NCBI GenBank assembly: GCA_031272035.1
Contig: JAISUO010000003.1
Coordinates: 1 to 52,859, forward strand
From: Synergistaceae bacterium
GTDB taxonomy: Bacteria; Synergistota; Synergistia; Synergistales; Aminobacteriaceae
Length of the DNA: 52,859 bases
Reading direction: 5' to 3'
The position numbers and the translations under genes were made by a program. Below are positions 19,119 through 27,654 of the stretch, one piece after another (the stretch's first letter is position 1; every line of letters begins with the position of its first letter). The notes below the pieces were generated by a model. That model worked only from the letters and a program-made list of their open reading frames with translations. It ran no database searches and had not been told where the DNA came from.

Positions 19119-20690
19119 ATGCCGCAGTGCAAAGTGAAACGCGCGCTTCTCAGCGTGTCCGACAAGAAGGGGCTCGTGGAGTTTGCCCGGGGGCTGACGG
19201 CTCTGGGCGTCGAGATCGTCTCCACCGGAGGCACTCATAAAACTCTGAAGGACGCGGGGATTCCCGCCATCTATATCTCCGATGTGACGGGATTTCCCGA
19301 AATTCTGGACGGACGGGTGAAAACCCTGCACCCCGCGATTCACGGCGGCATTCTGGCCCGCAGAAATCACCCGGAGCACCTTGAAACTCTGGCCGAACAG
19401 CACATCACCCCCATCGACCTGGTGGCCGTGAACCTCTACCCCTTCCGGCGGTACGCCGCCGACCCCGACGCCTCCTGGGAGGACCTGATCGAGAATATCG
19501 ACATCGGCGGCCCCTCCATGGTCCGCTCGGCGGCGAAAAACCACGAAGACGTCCTCATTGTCGTTCATCCGGAAGACTACGACGGGGTTCTGACCCGGCT
19601 GCAAACCACCGGAGACTGCCCGAAGGAGGAACGCGTCCGGCTGGCCATCGCCGCATTCCGGCACACGGCGGAGTACGACGCCTGTATCTGCAACAGCCTG
19701 GAGCTTCGGAAAACGACCGGAAAACCGGCCTCCTTCTTCCCGGAACGGGTGACCCTGACCATCGAAAAATTTTCCGGCCTGCGCTACGGCGAAAACCCCG
19801 GTCAGGCCGCTCTCCTCTGCCGGCAGGCCGAAAGAGACGGCGTCTCCTTCATCGACTCCCGGCAGCTGCAGGGGAAGGAGCTTTCCTACAATAACTGGCT
19901 GGACGCCGACAGCGCGTTCAAAATAATCCAGGAGCTGGGCGACTCCGACCCCGCCGCCGTCATCGTCAAACACACGAACCCCTGCGGCGCGGCCATCGCG
20001 GGTACAATCGAAGAGGCCTTTCAAAAAGCCTGGGACTCCGACCCCGTTTCGGCCTTCGGAGGGATCCTCGCCGTCAATCGTCCGATTCCGGCGAAACTTG
20101 CGAAAACTCTGGCGGAGGTGTTCTGGGAGGTTCTCATCGCCCCCTCATGGCCGGATGAAACTCTGGACATTCTGAAGACAAAAACGGCTTTGCGCCTGCT
20201 GGAGGTTCCTTCGGAGGCCTGGGCTCCGGTTCAGAGTCCGGAATGGAGAAGCGTTCAGGGGGGCTTTCTGATTCAGGAGCGGGATTTGCAGCTCTCCCCT
20301 CCCGAAAGCTGGATCACCGTCACCTCCAGAGAACCGCTGGACTCCGAGCGTCGGGATATGGAGTTTGCGTGGAAGATCGTGAAACACGTGAAATCCAACG
20401 CCATCGTGGTGGTGAAGGATCAGGCCACGGTGGGGATCGGAGCGGGACAGATGAATCGGGTGGGAGCGGCGGAGATCGCGCTGAAACAGGCGGGACAAAA
20501 AGCCCGGGGAGCGGTTCTGGCCTCTGACGCGTTTTTCCCCTTCGGCGACACCGTGAAGCTGGCCGCCGAATACGGGATCGCGGCCGTCATTCAGCCCGGC
20601 GGTTCCCTGAAGGACCAGGAATCCACCGACGTCGCCGACGAAAAGGGCATCGCCATGCTCCATACCGGCGTCAGACACTTCAAACACTGA
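19119..20690 (+). CDS. purH: Bifunctional AICAR transformylase / IMP cyclohydrolase
   Basis: The 523-residue enzyme carries out the last two steps of purine synthesis: formylation of AICAR with 10-formyl-THF and ring closure to IMP. The N-terminal MGS-like cyclohydrolase domain (~1-145) shows LLSVSDKKGLVEFARGL, STGGTHKTL and RVKTLHPAIHGGILARR. The C-terminal transformylase domain (~150-523) shows LRYGENPGQAA, KHTNPCGAA, DPVSAFGGILAVNR, QMNRVGAAEIA and SDAFFPFGD. The catalytic Lys-His pair is in VKHTNPCG. AGGGGAG lies upstream; ATG at 19119 is preferred, with an in-frame TTG at 19113 as the alternative. No other pur gene is nearby, so purH is separated from the rest of the pathway here. Confidence 0.97.
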   Translation: MPQCKVKRALLSVSDKKGLVEFARGLTALGVEIVSTGGTHKTLKDAGIPAIYISDVTGFPEILDGRVKTLHPAIHGGILARRNHPEHLETLAEQHITPIDLVAVNLYPFRRYAADPDASWEDLIENIDIGGPSMVRSAAKNHEDVLIVVHPEDYDGVLTRLQTTGDCPKEERVRLAIAAFRHTAEYDACICNSLELRKTTGKPASFFPERVTLTIEKFSGLRYGENPGQAALLCRQAERDGVSFIDSRQLQGKELSYNNWLDADSAFKIIQELGDSDPAAVIVKHTNPCGAAIAGTIEEAFQKAWDSDPVSAFGGILAVNRPIPAKLAKTLAEVFWEVLIAPSWPDETLDILKTKTALRLLEVPSEAWAPVQSPEWRSVQGGFLIQERDLQLSPPESWITVTSREPLDSERRDMEFAWKIVKHVKSNAIVVVKDQATVGIGAGQMNRVGAAEIALKQAGQKARGAVLASDAFFPFGDTVKLAAEYGIAAVIQPGGSLKDQESTDVADEKGIAMLHTGVRHFKH

Positions 20691-20714
20691 TATACCGGCG
20701 CTGATATACCGGAA
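20687..20714. repeat. 14-base tandem duplication over the purH stop codon
   Basis: CTGATATACCGG followed by two bases occurs twice in tandem (20687-20700 and 20701-20714). Each copy holds a TGA, the first being the purH stop. It looks like a replication-slippage duplication. Confidence 0.7.
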
Positions 20715-20746
20715 CGGACAGCCCGGCCGGGTTCGGAAGCAGAACT

Positions 20747-22975
20747 CTATCCCGGGGAGACGGGGGATGGGGCGGAGGCCGAAACGATATATTTGCGAAG
20801 CCTGATGAGGACTTCATTCAGGTCCAGAGGCTTGCCGACGTGGTCGTTCATACCGGCGGAGAGGCATTTTTCGACGTCCTCCCGAAAAACATTGGCGGTC
20901 ATGGCCACGATGGGAATTTCCCCGGCCCGTGACACGTTCAGCGCGCGAATGCGTCGGGTCGCCTCGCAGCCGTCCATTTCGGGCATCTGCACGTCCATGA
21001 AAATCATGTCGTACTTCTCCGGAGCCGAGCTGAATTTTTTAATCGCCTCGATGCCGTTTTCGGCGCAGTCGATGGAAAGTCGGGTGGGCTCCAGAAGAGC
21101 CAGTACGATTTCTCTGTTGATGTCCACGTCCTCGGCCAGCAATATGCAGTGACCCTCGAAGTTATCCGGCGCTTCCTCCTGGGAACCCTCCGTTTCCACG
21201 ATGCGGTTGACGCCGATGCATTCGTTGATGCAATTGGCGATGTCCGAGGGGAACAGAGGTTTGGAGAGAAATTTGTTCACGCCGGAAATTTTCGCTTCTC
21301 TTTCGATATTGCCCCATTCCACGGCGGAGATCATGATCACCACAGACCGCCCCGACTGCTTTTCCCGAATGCGGCGGGAAACCTCCACACCGTTCATTCC
21401 CGGCATTTTCCAGTCCACGAAGTAGATGTCGTAGTCGCCCTTCTGTTCGATGAGTTTCAGGGCCGTCTCGCCGTCGCCGGCCGTGTCACAGACGACTCCG
21501 AAACGCTCGGCAATGTGGTCGAAATACTCCCGCACCTCCGTAGAATCGTCCACCACGAGAACACGGACATTGGTCCAGTTCACTCCGGCGTTCAGCAGGC
21601 TTTCCTGCGGCTGGGCTCCCCGTCGCGCCTGTATGGTGAACAAAAATGTGGAGCCCTTGCCGATCTCGGATTCGACCCATATCCGGCCGCCCATCATCTC
21701 CACGATGCGTTTGGAAATCGCCAGCCCCAGGCCCGTTCCGCCGAACTTTCTCGCCGTGCTGTTTTCGGCCTGCTCGAAAGCGTTGAACAAGCGGGAGCGC
21801 TGTTCATCACTTATTCCGATTCCCGTGTCGCTCACCGAAATTTGCAGGGTGCACACTTCGTCCTCTTCCCCGAGCAAAACCGCGGACAGCCGGATGTTCC
21901 CCTGCTCCGGGGTAAACTTCACGGCGTTGGAAAGCAGGTTCGTAATCACCTGAGCCAGACGCTGGTCATCGCCCACCAGCGTGACAGGGATATTTTCATC
22001 CACGCTGACACTGAAATCCTGATGTTTTTCGTCCACTCGAAAGCTGATGACGTTCACCACTTTTTGCAGCATCGACTCGAAATTGAAATCTTCGAAGGAG
22101 AGTTCAAATTTGCTCGCCTCAATTTTCGACATGTCGAGGATATCGTTGATGACCCCCAAAAGATGGGTGGAAGCGTCCCGAATTTTTCCGAAAGCGTAGT
22201 TTTTTCTTTCGATGTCCGGCGTTGACGTTCCAATGGCCGTCATGCCAATAATGGCGTTCATGGGAGTACGGATTTCGTGGCTCATATTCGAGAGAAAGTC
22301 GCTTTTCGCCCGGTTCGACCGTTCGGCGGCCTCTCTCGCCTGCTCTATTTCCGTCACGTCGTGAAAAAGCACCATCGTTCCTTCGCTGCGGCCTTCCTCG
22401 TTGCTCATGGGGGTGAAGTAAATCGTGTATTTACGCAGGTTTCCGTCCCTGGAAAAATCCAGCGAGTCCTCAAAAACGAACGGAGCGTTGGAGTCCATAA
22501 CTTTCTTTAAAATCCCGAAAAGCGCGTCGATCCAGTGTTGTTCCGCAAAACGGCTGAAAACTTCCTGAAAAGTCTTGTCATTGACCTCACCGGCGGAGAG
22601 CCGCGTTTTTTTCAGAAAAATGTCGGTGCAATAGGCGAACCTTCCCGCCTTGTCCAGAAGCAGAATAATATTGGGGCTGCTTTCCAGCAGCAGCCTCATA
22701 TACTTGTCGCGCATGCGCTGTTCGAGGAAATGCGCGGTTTGCTGGTTTTCCTTCGTGAGGGCCATGTCCCTTTCCCGTTCGAGGGTGTTCTGAAGCTGCA
22801 TGACCTCTCGTCTATATTTTTTGTTGACCTTCTCCAGCTCCGCGATCTGGCGGCGCAACAGTTCTTCCGCTCCGGCCGCCCCCGCGGGGTTCTCGTCTTC
22901 CCGGTCAGCGCTCCTGTCCTTTTGGGAATCGATTACGTCCGGCAAGATCTCCGCCCCCAATCGGTACGACTGCAC
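20747..22975 (-). CDS. Cytosolic hybrid histidine kinase with two receiver domains (FIST-linked)
   Basis: The 742-residue protein has no membrane segment. Domain order: coiled coil (~37-98), PAS (~95-212), HisKA with phosphorylated H233 in SNMSHEIRTPMN, HATPase with N box (337-352) and G box GGTGLGLAIS (412-421), then two receivers. Receiver 1 (~470-590) has D476/D477, D521 and K572; receiver 2 (~608-735) has E615/D616, D661 and GKP. It should autophosphorylate in response to a cytosolic cue and pass phosphate within itself and to an unseen partner; there is no DNA-binding output. It follows a FIST protein gene by 83 bases on the same strand. A paralogous pair lies at 46-49 kb. The GTG start at 22975 has no clear ribosome binding site, so the true start may be slightly downstream. 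Confidence 0.92.
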   Translation of the reverse strand: MQSYRLGAEILPDVIDSQKDRSADREDENPAGAAGAEELLRRQIAELEKVNKKYRREVMQLQNTLERERDMALTKENQQTAHFLEQRMRDKYMRLLLESSPNIILLLDKAGRFAYCTDIFLKKTRLSAGEVNDKTFQEVFSRFAEQHWIDALFGILKKVMDSNAPFVFEDSLDFSRDGNLRKYTIYFTPMSNEEGRSEGTMVLFHDVTEIEQAREAAERSNRAKSDFLSNMSHEIRTPMNAIIGMTAIGTSTPDIERKNYAFGKIRDASTHLLGVINDILDMSKIEASKFELSFEDFNFESMLQKVVNVISFRVDEKHQDFSVSVDENIPVTLVGDDQRLAQVITNLLSNAVKFTPEQGNIRLSAVLLGEEDEVCTLQISVSDTGIGISDEQRSRLFNAFEQAENSTARKFGGTGLGLAISKRIVEMMGGRIWVESEIGKGSTFLFTIQARRGAQPQESLLNAGVNWTNVRVLVVDDSTEVREYFDHIAERFGVVCDTAGDGETALKLIEQKGDYDIYFVDWKMPGMNGVEVSRRIREKQSGRSVVIMISAVEWGNIEREAKISGVNKFLSKPLFPSDIANCINECIGVNRIVETEGSQEEAPDNFEGHCILLAEDVDINREIVLALLEPTRLSIDCAENGIEAIKKFSSAPEKYDMIFMDVQMPEMDGCEATRRIRALNVSRAGEIPIVAMTANVFREDVEKCLSAGMNDHVGKPLDLNEVLIRLRKYIVSASAPSPVSPG

Positions 22976-23058
22976 TCTTAAAATAAAAATTTAATATATT
23001 CGCATTCCATTATATAACTTCAGACAAATATAGGACTTCAGAAAAATTCTCTCCCGCG

Positions 23059-24228
23059 TTAAAAAACGCAGGCGGCAAACGTATAGTTGTGCAGCCGGTT
23101 GTGGAGTTTGCCGTCATTTCCCGCCACGGGGCAAATTTCGCCGCCCACATAGGCCAGGGCGAAGGGAACTTCATTTTTCCCCAGCTCTTCGACGACCCTG
23201 AGCACCTCCTGCAGCTCGCTTTCATTTCGAGGGGCCAGCATACCATAACGGGAAACACAGGGAAACATCAGTATGCCCTGAGGCTTTTTCCCCTCCAGCG
23301 CGCGTTCCACCGTACTTTTCGCCGTTTCCAGAATGCCTTCGCTGTCGATGCTGCCGATGGAAAATTCCGCCCCCTCCGGAATTTCTCCGGCGCAGAGGGC
23401 GCTTCCGTCGGCGTTCATGCTGTATATCCCCAGGGCTACGGGCTGAGAGCCGTCTCCGTAACTCACCATCAAAGGCACCGAGGAAGTGGCGTCCACGCCC
23501 ATGCGCAGCGTGAGACCCAGGCTCTGGAAGTACTCCTGCAGCACCATGTTGTTGGCTTTTTTCACGACGCAGCCCTTCGATTCCGTGACCACGGCCCGGC
23601 GCTCCTGAATGTTCCGGTCCGGCAGAGAGGTCACGATGAAGCCGGGCTGCACGGGACCGTGCAGAAGCAGCATGGCCAGCGCGTTTTGATCGTCCCGGCC
23701 GTTGCAGATCGTTTTACCGTTTTCGAAGGACATGGTCACATCGCTGAGCACTCCCCCCCAGACGGGGATTCCCTGACAGACTTTATCAAAACCTTTCAGG
23801 ATGTCCGCGCTGCTCAGGTTGGGCACCACGGGAAAAGCGGCTATGACAAAGGACGGTTCCCCTGGCAGTTTCTCCTTCGCCTCCTGCCAGGCGTCCCTCA
23901 GGGGAGCTTCAAAATCGTCCAGGGACAGCGGTCGGGTCATGGCGCTCTGAAAGGCGACGTCGTCGCTGGTGAGAATGGTGAGGGTCAGTCTGTACATGCC
24001 ATAATCGCCATCCGAGGCGCTGCTCATGGTGGTCAGACCGATCACGTCGAAGGGCAGCGCTTCACAGAGTTTTTTAACGATACCGCTTTCAATGAATTCA
24101 TAGTAACAGCTCAAAATTCCGGCCGCGTTTTTTGACAGCGTCTTCAGGTCGATCTGATTCATAATCTCGGCCAGAGCGGTGTCGACGTCGTCCAGTTCCG
24201 TCGTAGAGGCATTGATCATTCGTATCAT
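23059..24228 (-). CDS. FIST domain sensor protein
   Basis: The 389-residue soluble protein matches the FIST_N plus FIST_C layout. After a short leader with the helix TELDDVDTALAEIMNQIDL, the N domain (~35-225) runs through DVIGLTT, PVWGGVLSD and LLLHGPVQPGFIV. The C domain (~230-389) carries PLMVSYGDGSQPVALGIYS, FSIGSID, GILMFPCVSR and FALAYVGGEICPV. FIST domains are proposed to bind small ligands, perhaps amino acids, and to act with signal-transduction proteins. A strong AAAGGAGG precedes the ATG. The hybrid kinase gene follows and the liv amino acid transporter operon is divergent, so a role in sensing amino acids for the kinase is a sound hypothesis. The 46217-47413 gene is a paralogue. 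Confidence 0.85.
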   Translation of the reverse strand: MIRMINASTTELDDVDTALAEIMNQIDLKTLSKNAAGILSCYYEFIESGIVKKLCEALPFDVIGLTTMSSASDGDYGMYRLTLTILTSDDVAFQSAMTRPLSLDDFEAPLRDAWQEAKEKLPGEPSFVIAAFPVVPNLSSADILKGFDKVCQGIPVWGGVLSDVTMSFENGKTICNGRDDQNALAMLLLHGPVQPGFIVTSLPDRNIQERRAVVTESKGCVVKKANNMVLQEYFQSLGLTLRMGVDATSSVPLMVSYGDGSQPVALGIYSMNADGSALCAGEIPEGAEFSIGSIDSEGILETAKSTVERALEGKKPQGILMFPCVSRYGMLAPRNESELQEVLRVVEELGKNEVPFALAYVGGEICPVAGNDGKLHNRLHNYTFAACVF

Positions 24229-24287
24229 CGGCGGAGCCTCCTTTCACGTTTTCATTTTTTATTTTTACTTTTTTCAGAAATAAGTTA

Positions 24288-24293
24288 ATTATA
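24288..24293 (-). promoter_or_regulatory. Predicted -10 element of the FIST-kinase unit
   Basis: The minus strand reads TATAAT, 60 bases upstream of the FIST start codon, in a very AT-rich stretch. A matching -35 is weak (TATATA-like near 24311-24316). Confidence 0.35.
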
Positions 24294-24365
24294 TCTTACA
24301 ATATTACAGTTATATAATGCATTAAATTTTATTTTCCAATTCATACTTTTTTATTTTATTTTGTG

Positions 24366-24394
24366 TTGACAAAATTGCTTATTAAATGTAAAGT
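24366..24394 (+). promoter_or_regulatory. Strong predicted promoter of the liv operon
   Basis: A perfect TTGACA (24366-24371) and TAAAGT (24389-24394) are separated by 17 bases. The leader to the first start codon is about 90 bases and AT-rich. Confidence 0.75.
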
Positions 24395-24403
24395 TTCGCG
24401 AAA
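24394..24403. promoter_or_regulatory. Palindrome at the liv transcription start, candidate operator
   Basis: TTTCGCGAAA is a perfect 10-base palindrome that begins at the last base of the -10 element and covers the expected +1. A repressor bound here would block transcription. Confidence 0.45.
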
Positions 24404-24490
24404 TATAGGGAAATACGTTTTTTAATAAAAATAAAACAGATATTCGCCCGACATTTAAAAACAAATACCATACCATGGGAGGGAACGGAA

Positions 24491-25636
24491 ATGAAAAGAA
24501 TTTTAGCAGCAGTTTTTGTTTTGATCTCTTGTTGCAGTTCCATTGCCTTCGCGGCGGAAGAACCGATTAAAATCGGAGTTATCGCCCCGCTTACCGGAGG
24601 CGTGGCCGTCTATGGCATCGCCGTCAAAAACGGCGCGGAGCTTTACGCAAAAGTATTCAACGCCGCGGGAGGCGCCGGCGGACGAAAAATCGAGCTGGTC
24701 GTCTACGACGACAAGGGAGACCCCACTGAAGCCCTGAACGCCTACAACAAGCTCGTGACGGCGGACGAGGTCGCGGCCTTCATCGGGCCGGTGACGAGTT
24801 CTCCCACCTTCGGCGTGGCGGAGGCGTCGGCTGCCGACAATATCCCCGGAATTACGGGCACCGCCACGCATCCGGACGTGACCAAATACGGCAAAAACTA
24901 TTTCCGCGCCTGCTTCGAGGATCCCTTTCAGGGGGGTTCCATGGCCCGCTTTGCCGCTGAAAAGCTGAAGGCAAAAACGGCGGCGGTCATTTACAACGTC
25001 TCCGACGCCTACTCCACGGGGCTCTTCAACGCCTTCAGCGCAAGCGCCGAAAAAGTCGGACTCAAAGTCGTGGCCAGCGAGAGCTACACCACCGACGACG
25101 TGGACTTCAACGCCCAGCTCACCGGAATAGCGAAGCTGGCTCCGGACGTTCTGTTCATTCCGGACTACTACAACAGGGTTTACCTCATCTGCTCTCAGGC
25201 GCGAAAAGCCGGTATCAAAGCCACGTTCCTCGGCGTCGACGGCACCGACGGCGTCCTGGAAATCGAAGGCGCCGACAAAACGGTGTTCAACGGCCTGTAT
25301 TTCGCAAACCACTACTTCAGCGCCGACCCCTCGAAGATCGTTCAGGATTTCAGCAAAGCCTACGAGACCGATTACGGCCTCATCCCCAACTCTCTGGCCG
25401 CTCTGGGCTACGACGCCGCCAGGATTCTCTTCGAAGCCGTCTCCCAGGCGATGGCGGGCGGCGCGAAGATCGGCCCCGAAGCCGCTTCCTATCAGGCCAT
25501 CATCGATAAACTGGCTGCGACGAACCTCGACTGCGTAACGGGGCACATCACCTTCGACGCGAACAACAACCCCATAAAAGAGGTCTCCATCATCAAAATT
25601 CAGAACGAGGCCTACAGCTTCGAGGGCAAGTATTAA
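24491..25636 (+). CDS. Branched-chain amino acid ABC transporter substrate-binding protein
   Basis: The 381-residue extracytoplasmic protein belongs to the LivJ/LivK (periplasmic binding protein type 6) family: KIGVIAPLTGGVAVYG at the mature N-terminus, GRKIELVVYDDKGDPTEA, IGPVTSSPT, and Tyr/Asp-rich hinge segments. It captures the amino acid and delivers it to LivHMGF encoded downstream. The signal peptide is ambiguous: LISC (residues 15-18) fits a lipobox, while AFA-AEE near residue 22 fits signal peptidase I. GGGAGGG lies upstream of the ATG. Ligand range (Leu/Ile/Val or other amino acids) cannot be fixed from sequence. A strong hairpin follows its stop, which should make it the most abundant product of the operon. 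Confidence 0.94.
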   Translation: MKRILAAVFVLISCCSSIAFAAEEPIKIGVIAPLTGGVAVYGIAVKNGAELYAKVFNAAGGAGGRKIELVVYDDKGDPTEALNAYNKLVTADEVAAFIGPVTSSPTFGVAEASAADNIPGITGTATHPDVTKYGKNYFRACFEDPFQGGSMARFAAEKLKAKTAAVIYNVSDAYSTGLFNAFSASAEKVGLKVVASESYTTDDVDFNAQLTGIAKLAPDVLFIPDYYNRVYLICSQARKAGIKATFLGVDGTDGVLEIEGADKTVFNGLYFANHYFSADPSKIVQDFSKAYETDYGLIPNSLAALGYDAARILFEAVSQAMAGGAKIGPEAASYQAIIDKLAATNLDCVTGHITFDANNNPIKEVSIIKIQNEAYSFEGKY

Positions 25637-25681
25637 TTAAGGCGTCCCCGGGCAGCCGGGAATGTCCTGAACAACCTGTCG

Positions 25682-25722
25682 TTTTGAAAGGGCGGATTGC
25701 GTACAAAAACGCCCTTTCAAAA
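25682..25722 (+). terminator. Intra-operon hairpin between the binding protein and livH
   Basis: A perfect 13-bp inverted repeat (TTTTGAAAGGGCG / CGCCCTTTCAAAA) with a 15-base loop is followed by TTTTCTTTTATT. It can act as a partial terminator or as a 3' stabiliser, a common arrangement after binding-protein genes in transporter operons. Confidence 0.75.
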
Positions 25723-25762
25723 TTTTCTTTTATTCTTAATAAAAATAAAGGATTGTTCGCAG

Positions 25763-26635
25763 ATGACCCTTGTATACCTGATGATTAACGGTCTTCAGAT
25801 CGGGAGTATTTACGCGCTGGTGGCGCTGGGCTACAGCATGGTGTACGGTATCGTGAAGCTGGTAAATTTCGCCCACGGCGACATTATCATGACGGGAGCC
25901 TACTGCACATGGTACCTTATGTCGCGCTTTTCCGTCCCGGCGATGCCGGCGGTGTTCGCCTCCATCGTTTTCTGCGCCGCCCTGGGCACCCTGATAGAAA
26001 GAGTCGCCTACAGGCCTCTGCGCAAATCGGACCGCCTCTCCCTTCTGGTGACGGCCATCGGTGTAAGCCTGTTTCTGCAAAATATGGTGCAGCTCCTTTT
26101 CTCGGCGAACCCGAGGATGTTCACAAACATTTTCACGGGAACGGTCACCATCGGCGAAAGACAGTTTTCCAGCGCCACAGCGGTGACGATCGGCGTTTCC
26201 GTTGTTCTCATGGCAGGGCTCACCCTCCTGGTGAAGAAGACAAAAATCGGCAAGGCCATGCGGACGGTTTCGGAGGACAACGAGACCGCGCAGCTCATGG
26301 GCATCAACGTGAACAACACGATTTCCTTCACCTTCGCCCTGGGGTCGGCCCTGGCCGCCGTGGGTTCGGTGTTTTACTGCTGCTCCTACTCGCAGATTCA
26401 GCCGACCATGGGCTCGATGCTGGGGCTCAAGGCCTTTGTGGCGGCGGTGCTGGGAGGAATAGGCTCCATCCCCGGAGCGATGGCCGGCGGGTTGTGCATC
26501 GGAATCGCCGAAAGTCTGACCAAGGGAGTCATCAGCTCCAAACTGACCGACGCGGTGGTTTTCGGAATCCTGATCGTCGTGCTGCTCATAAAACCCTCGG
26601 GAATCTTCGGCCGCCACCAGAACGAAAAAGTGTAA
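25763..26635 (+). CDS. livH: Branched-chain amino acid ABC transporter permease LivH
   Basis: The 290-residue inner-membrane permease has about eight hydrophobic segments and the family signature LINGLQIGSIYALVALGYSMVYGIVKLVNFAHGD in its first helices (only part quoted by position, residues ~6-38). A cytoplasmic EAA-like loop (GxxMRTVSEDNETAQLMGINV, ~180-200) docks the ATPases. It pairs with LivM to form the channel. AAGGA lies ten bases before the ATG at 25763; an upstream in-frame start would run through the intra-operon hairpin and is rejected. It sits after the binding-protein gene and 20 bases before livM. Confidence 0.95.
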   Translation: MTLVYLMINGLQIGSIYALVALGYSMVYGIVKLVNFAHGDIIMTGAYCTWYLMSRFSVPAMPAVFASIVFCAALGTLIERVAYRPLRKSDRLSLLVTAIGVSLFLQNMVQLLFSANPRMFTNIFTGTVTIGERQFSSATAVTIGVSVVLMAGLTLLVKKTKIGKAMRTVSEDNETAQLMGINVNNTISFTFALGSALAAVGSVFYCCSYSQIQPTMGSMLGLKAFVAAVLGGIGSIPGAMAGGLCIGIAESLTKGVISSKLTDAVVFGILIVVLLIKPSGIFGRHQNEKV

Positions 26636-26655
26636 AAAAAGTGCAGGAGATCAAA

Positions 26656-27654
26656 ATGACCGGACTCTTCAGGAACACCCGATCCCGATATATTCTCAAC
26701 CTGACGGCCGCGGCGGGCCTTTATGCCCTGCTCATGCTGTTGATCCGGTACAGGGTTTTGAACCGCTACCAGGCCCTGATGCTCATTCCCATAGGATTCA
26801 ACATCATTCTGGCGGTCAGCCTCAACCTTTCCGCCGGCTTTCTGGGACAGCTTCCCCTGGGGCACGCGGGCTTCATGTCGGTGGGAGGTTACGCCGCGGC
26901 GCTTTTTTCGATGTCGGTACAGCTCCCCACCAATCTGGAGCTTCCGCTGGCGGTTCTCATCGGGGGGTTTACGGCGGCGATCTTCGGCGTCATCATCGGC
27001 CTGCCGGCGCTGCGCCTCCGGGGCGACTACCTGGCCATCATCACTCTGGGGTTCGGTGAAATCATCCGGGTCATCATCCTGAACCTGGACTTCACAGGCG
27101 GCGCCTACGGCCTCAAGGGCATCGGGCGACAGACCACCGTCACCTGGGTCTATATTTTCGTACTTCTCACCCTCTTCAGCATCAATACGCTCATAAAATC
27201 CCGCCACGGTCGGGCCATTCTCTCCATACGCGAGGATGAAATCGCCGCCGAGGCCTCGGGAATCCCCACCACCCGATACAAGGTTCTGGCGTTTTCGGTT
27301 TCTGCCGGGTTCGCCGGAGTCGCGGGAGGGCTCTACGCCCACTACCTCAGCATTCTGGATCCCTCCACCTTCGGGTTCATGCGCTCCGCGGAGATCCTTG
27401 TCATCGTGGTGCTGGGAGGACTGGGGTCCATTTTCGGCTCCGTCATATCGGCAACGATTCTGACGATTCTGCCGGAACTGCTTCGGGGGTTCGCGGAATA
27501 TCGCATGGTCATCTACTCGTTGCTGCTGGTGATGGTCATGATCTTCAAACCCTCCGGCCTGTGCGGACGCTACGACTTTTCCCTGGGGGACGCGCTGGAC
27601 GGCTGCTTCGCCCGGATACGCGGCAAACTTACAGAGGGGAGGAAAGCCCGATGA
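26656..27654 (+). CDS. livM: Branched-chain amino acid ABC transporter permease LivM
   Basis: The 332-residue second permease has a short hydrophilic N-terminus and around nine hydrophobic segments. Family marks include NIILAVSLNLSAGFLGQLPLGHAGF (~45-70), LRLRGDYLAIITLGFGEIIR, TGGAYGLKGI and RAILSIREDEIAAEASGI, the docking loop for the ATPases. CAGGAG precedes the ATG at 26656. The stop overlaps the livG start (ATGA), indicating translational coupling. Confidence 0.95.
   Translation: MTGLFRNTRSRYILNLTAAAGLYALLMLLIRYRVLNRYQALMLIPIGFNIILAVSLNLSAGFLGQLPLGHAGFMSVGGYAAALFSMSVQLPTNLELPLAVLIGGFTAAIFGVIIGLPALRLRGDYLAIITLGFGEIIRVIILNLDFTGGAYGLKGIGRQTTVTWVYIFVLLTLFSINTLIKSRHGRAILSIREDEIAAEASGIPTTRYKVLAFSVSAGFAGVAGGLYAHYLSILDPSTFGFMRSAEILVIVVLGGLGSIFGSVISATILTILPELLRGFAEYRMVIYSLLLVMVMIFKPSGLCGRYDFSLGDALDGCFARIRGKLTEGRKAR

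Noticed and set aside
20729-20740. Terminator between purH and the converging kinase gene
   Set aside because: CCCGGCCGGG is palindromic but has almost no loop and no U-tract on either strand.
25909-26655. A longer N-terminal extension of livM
   Set aside because: The extension overlaps livH out of frame and lacks homology; the ATG at 26656 has a good ribosome binding site and gives the normal LivM length.
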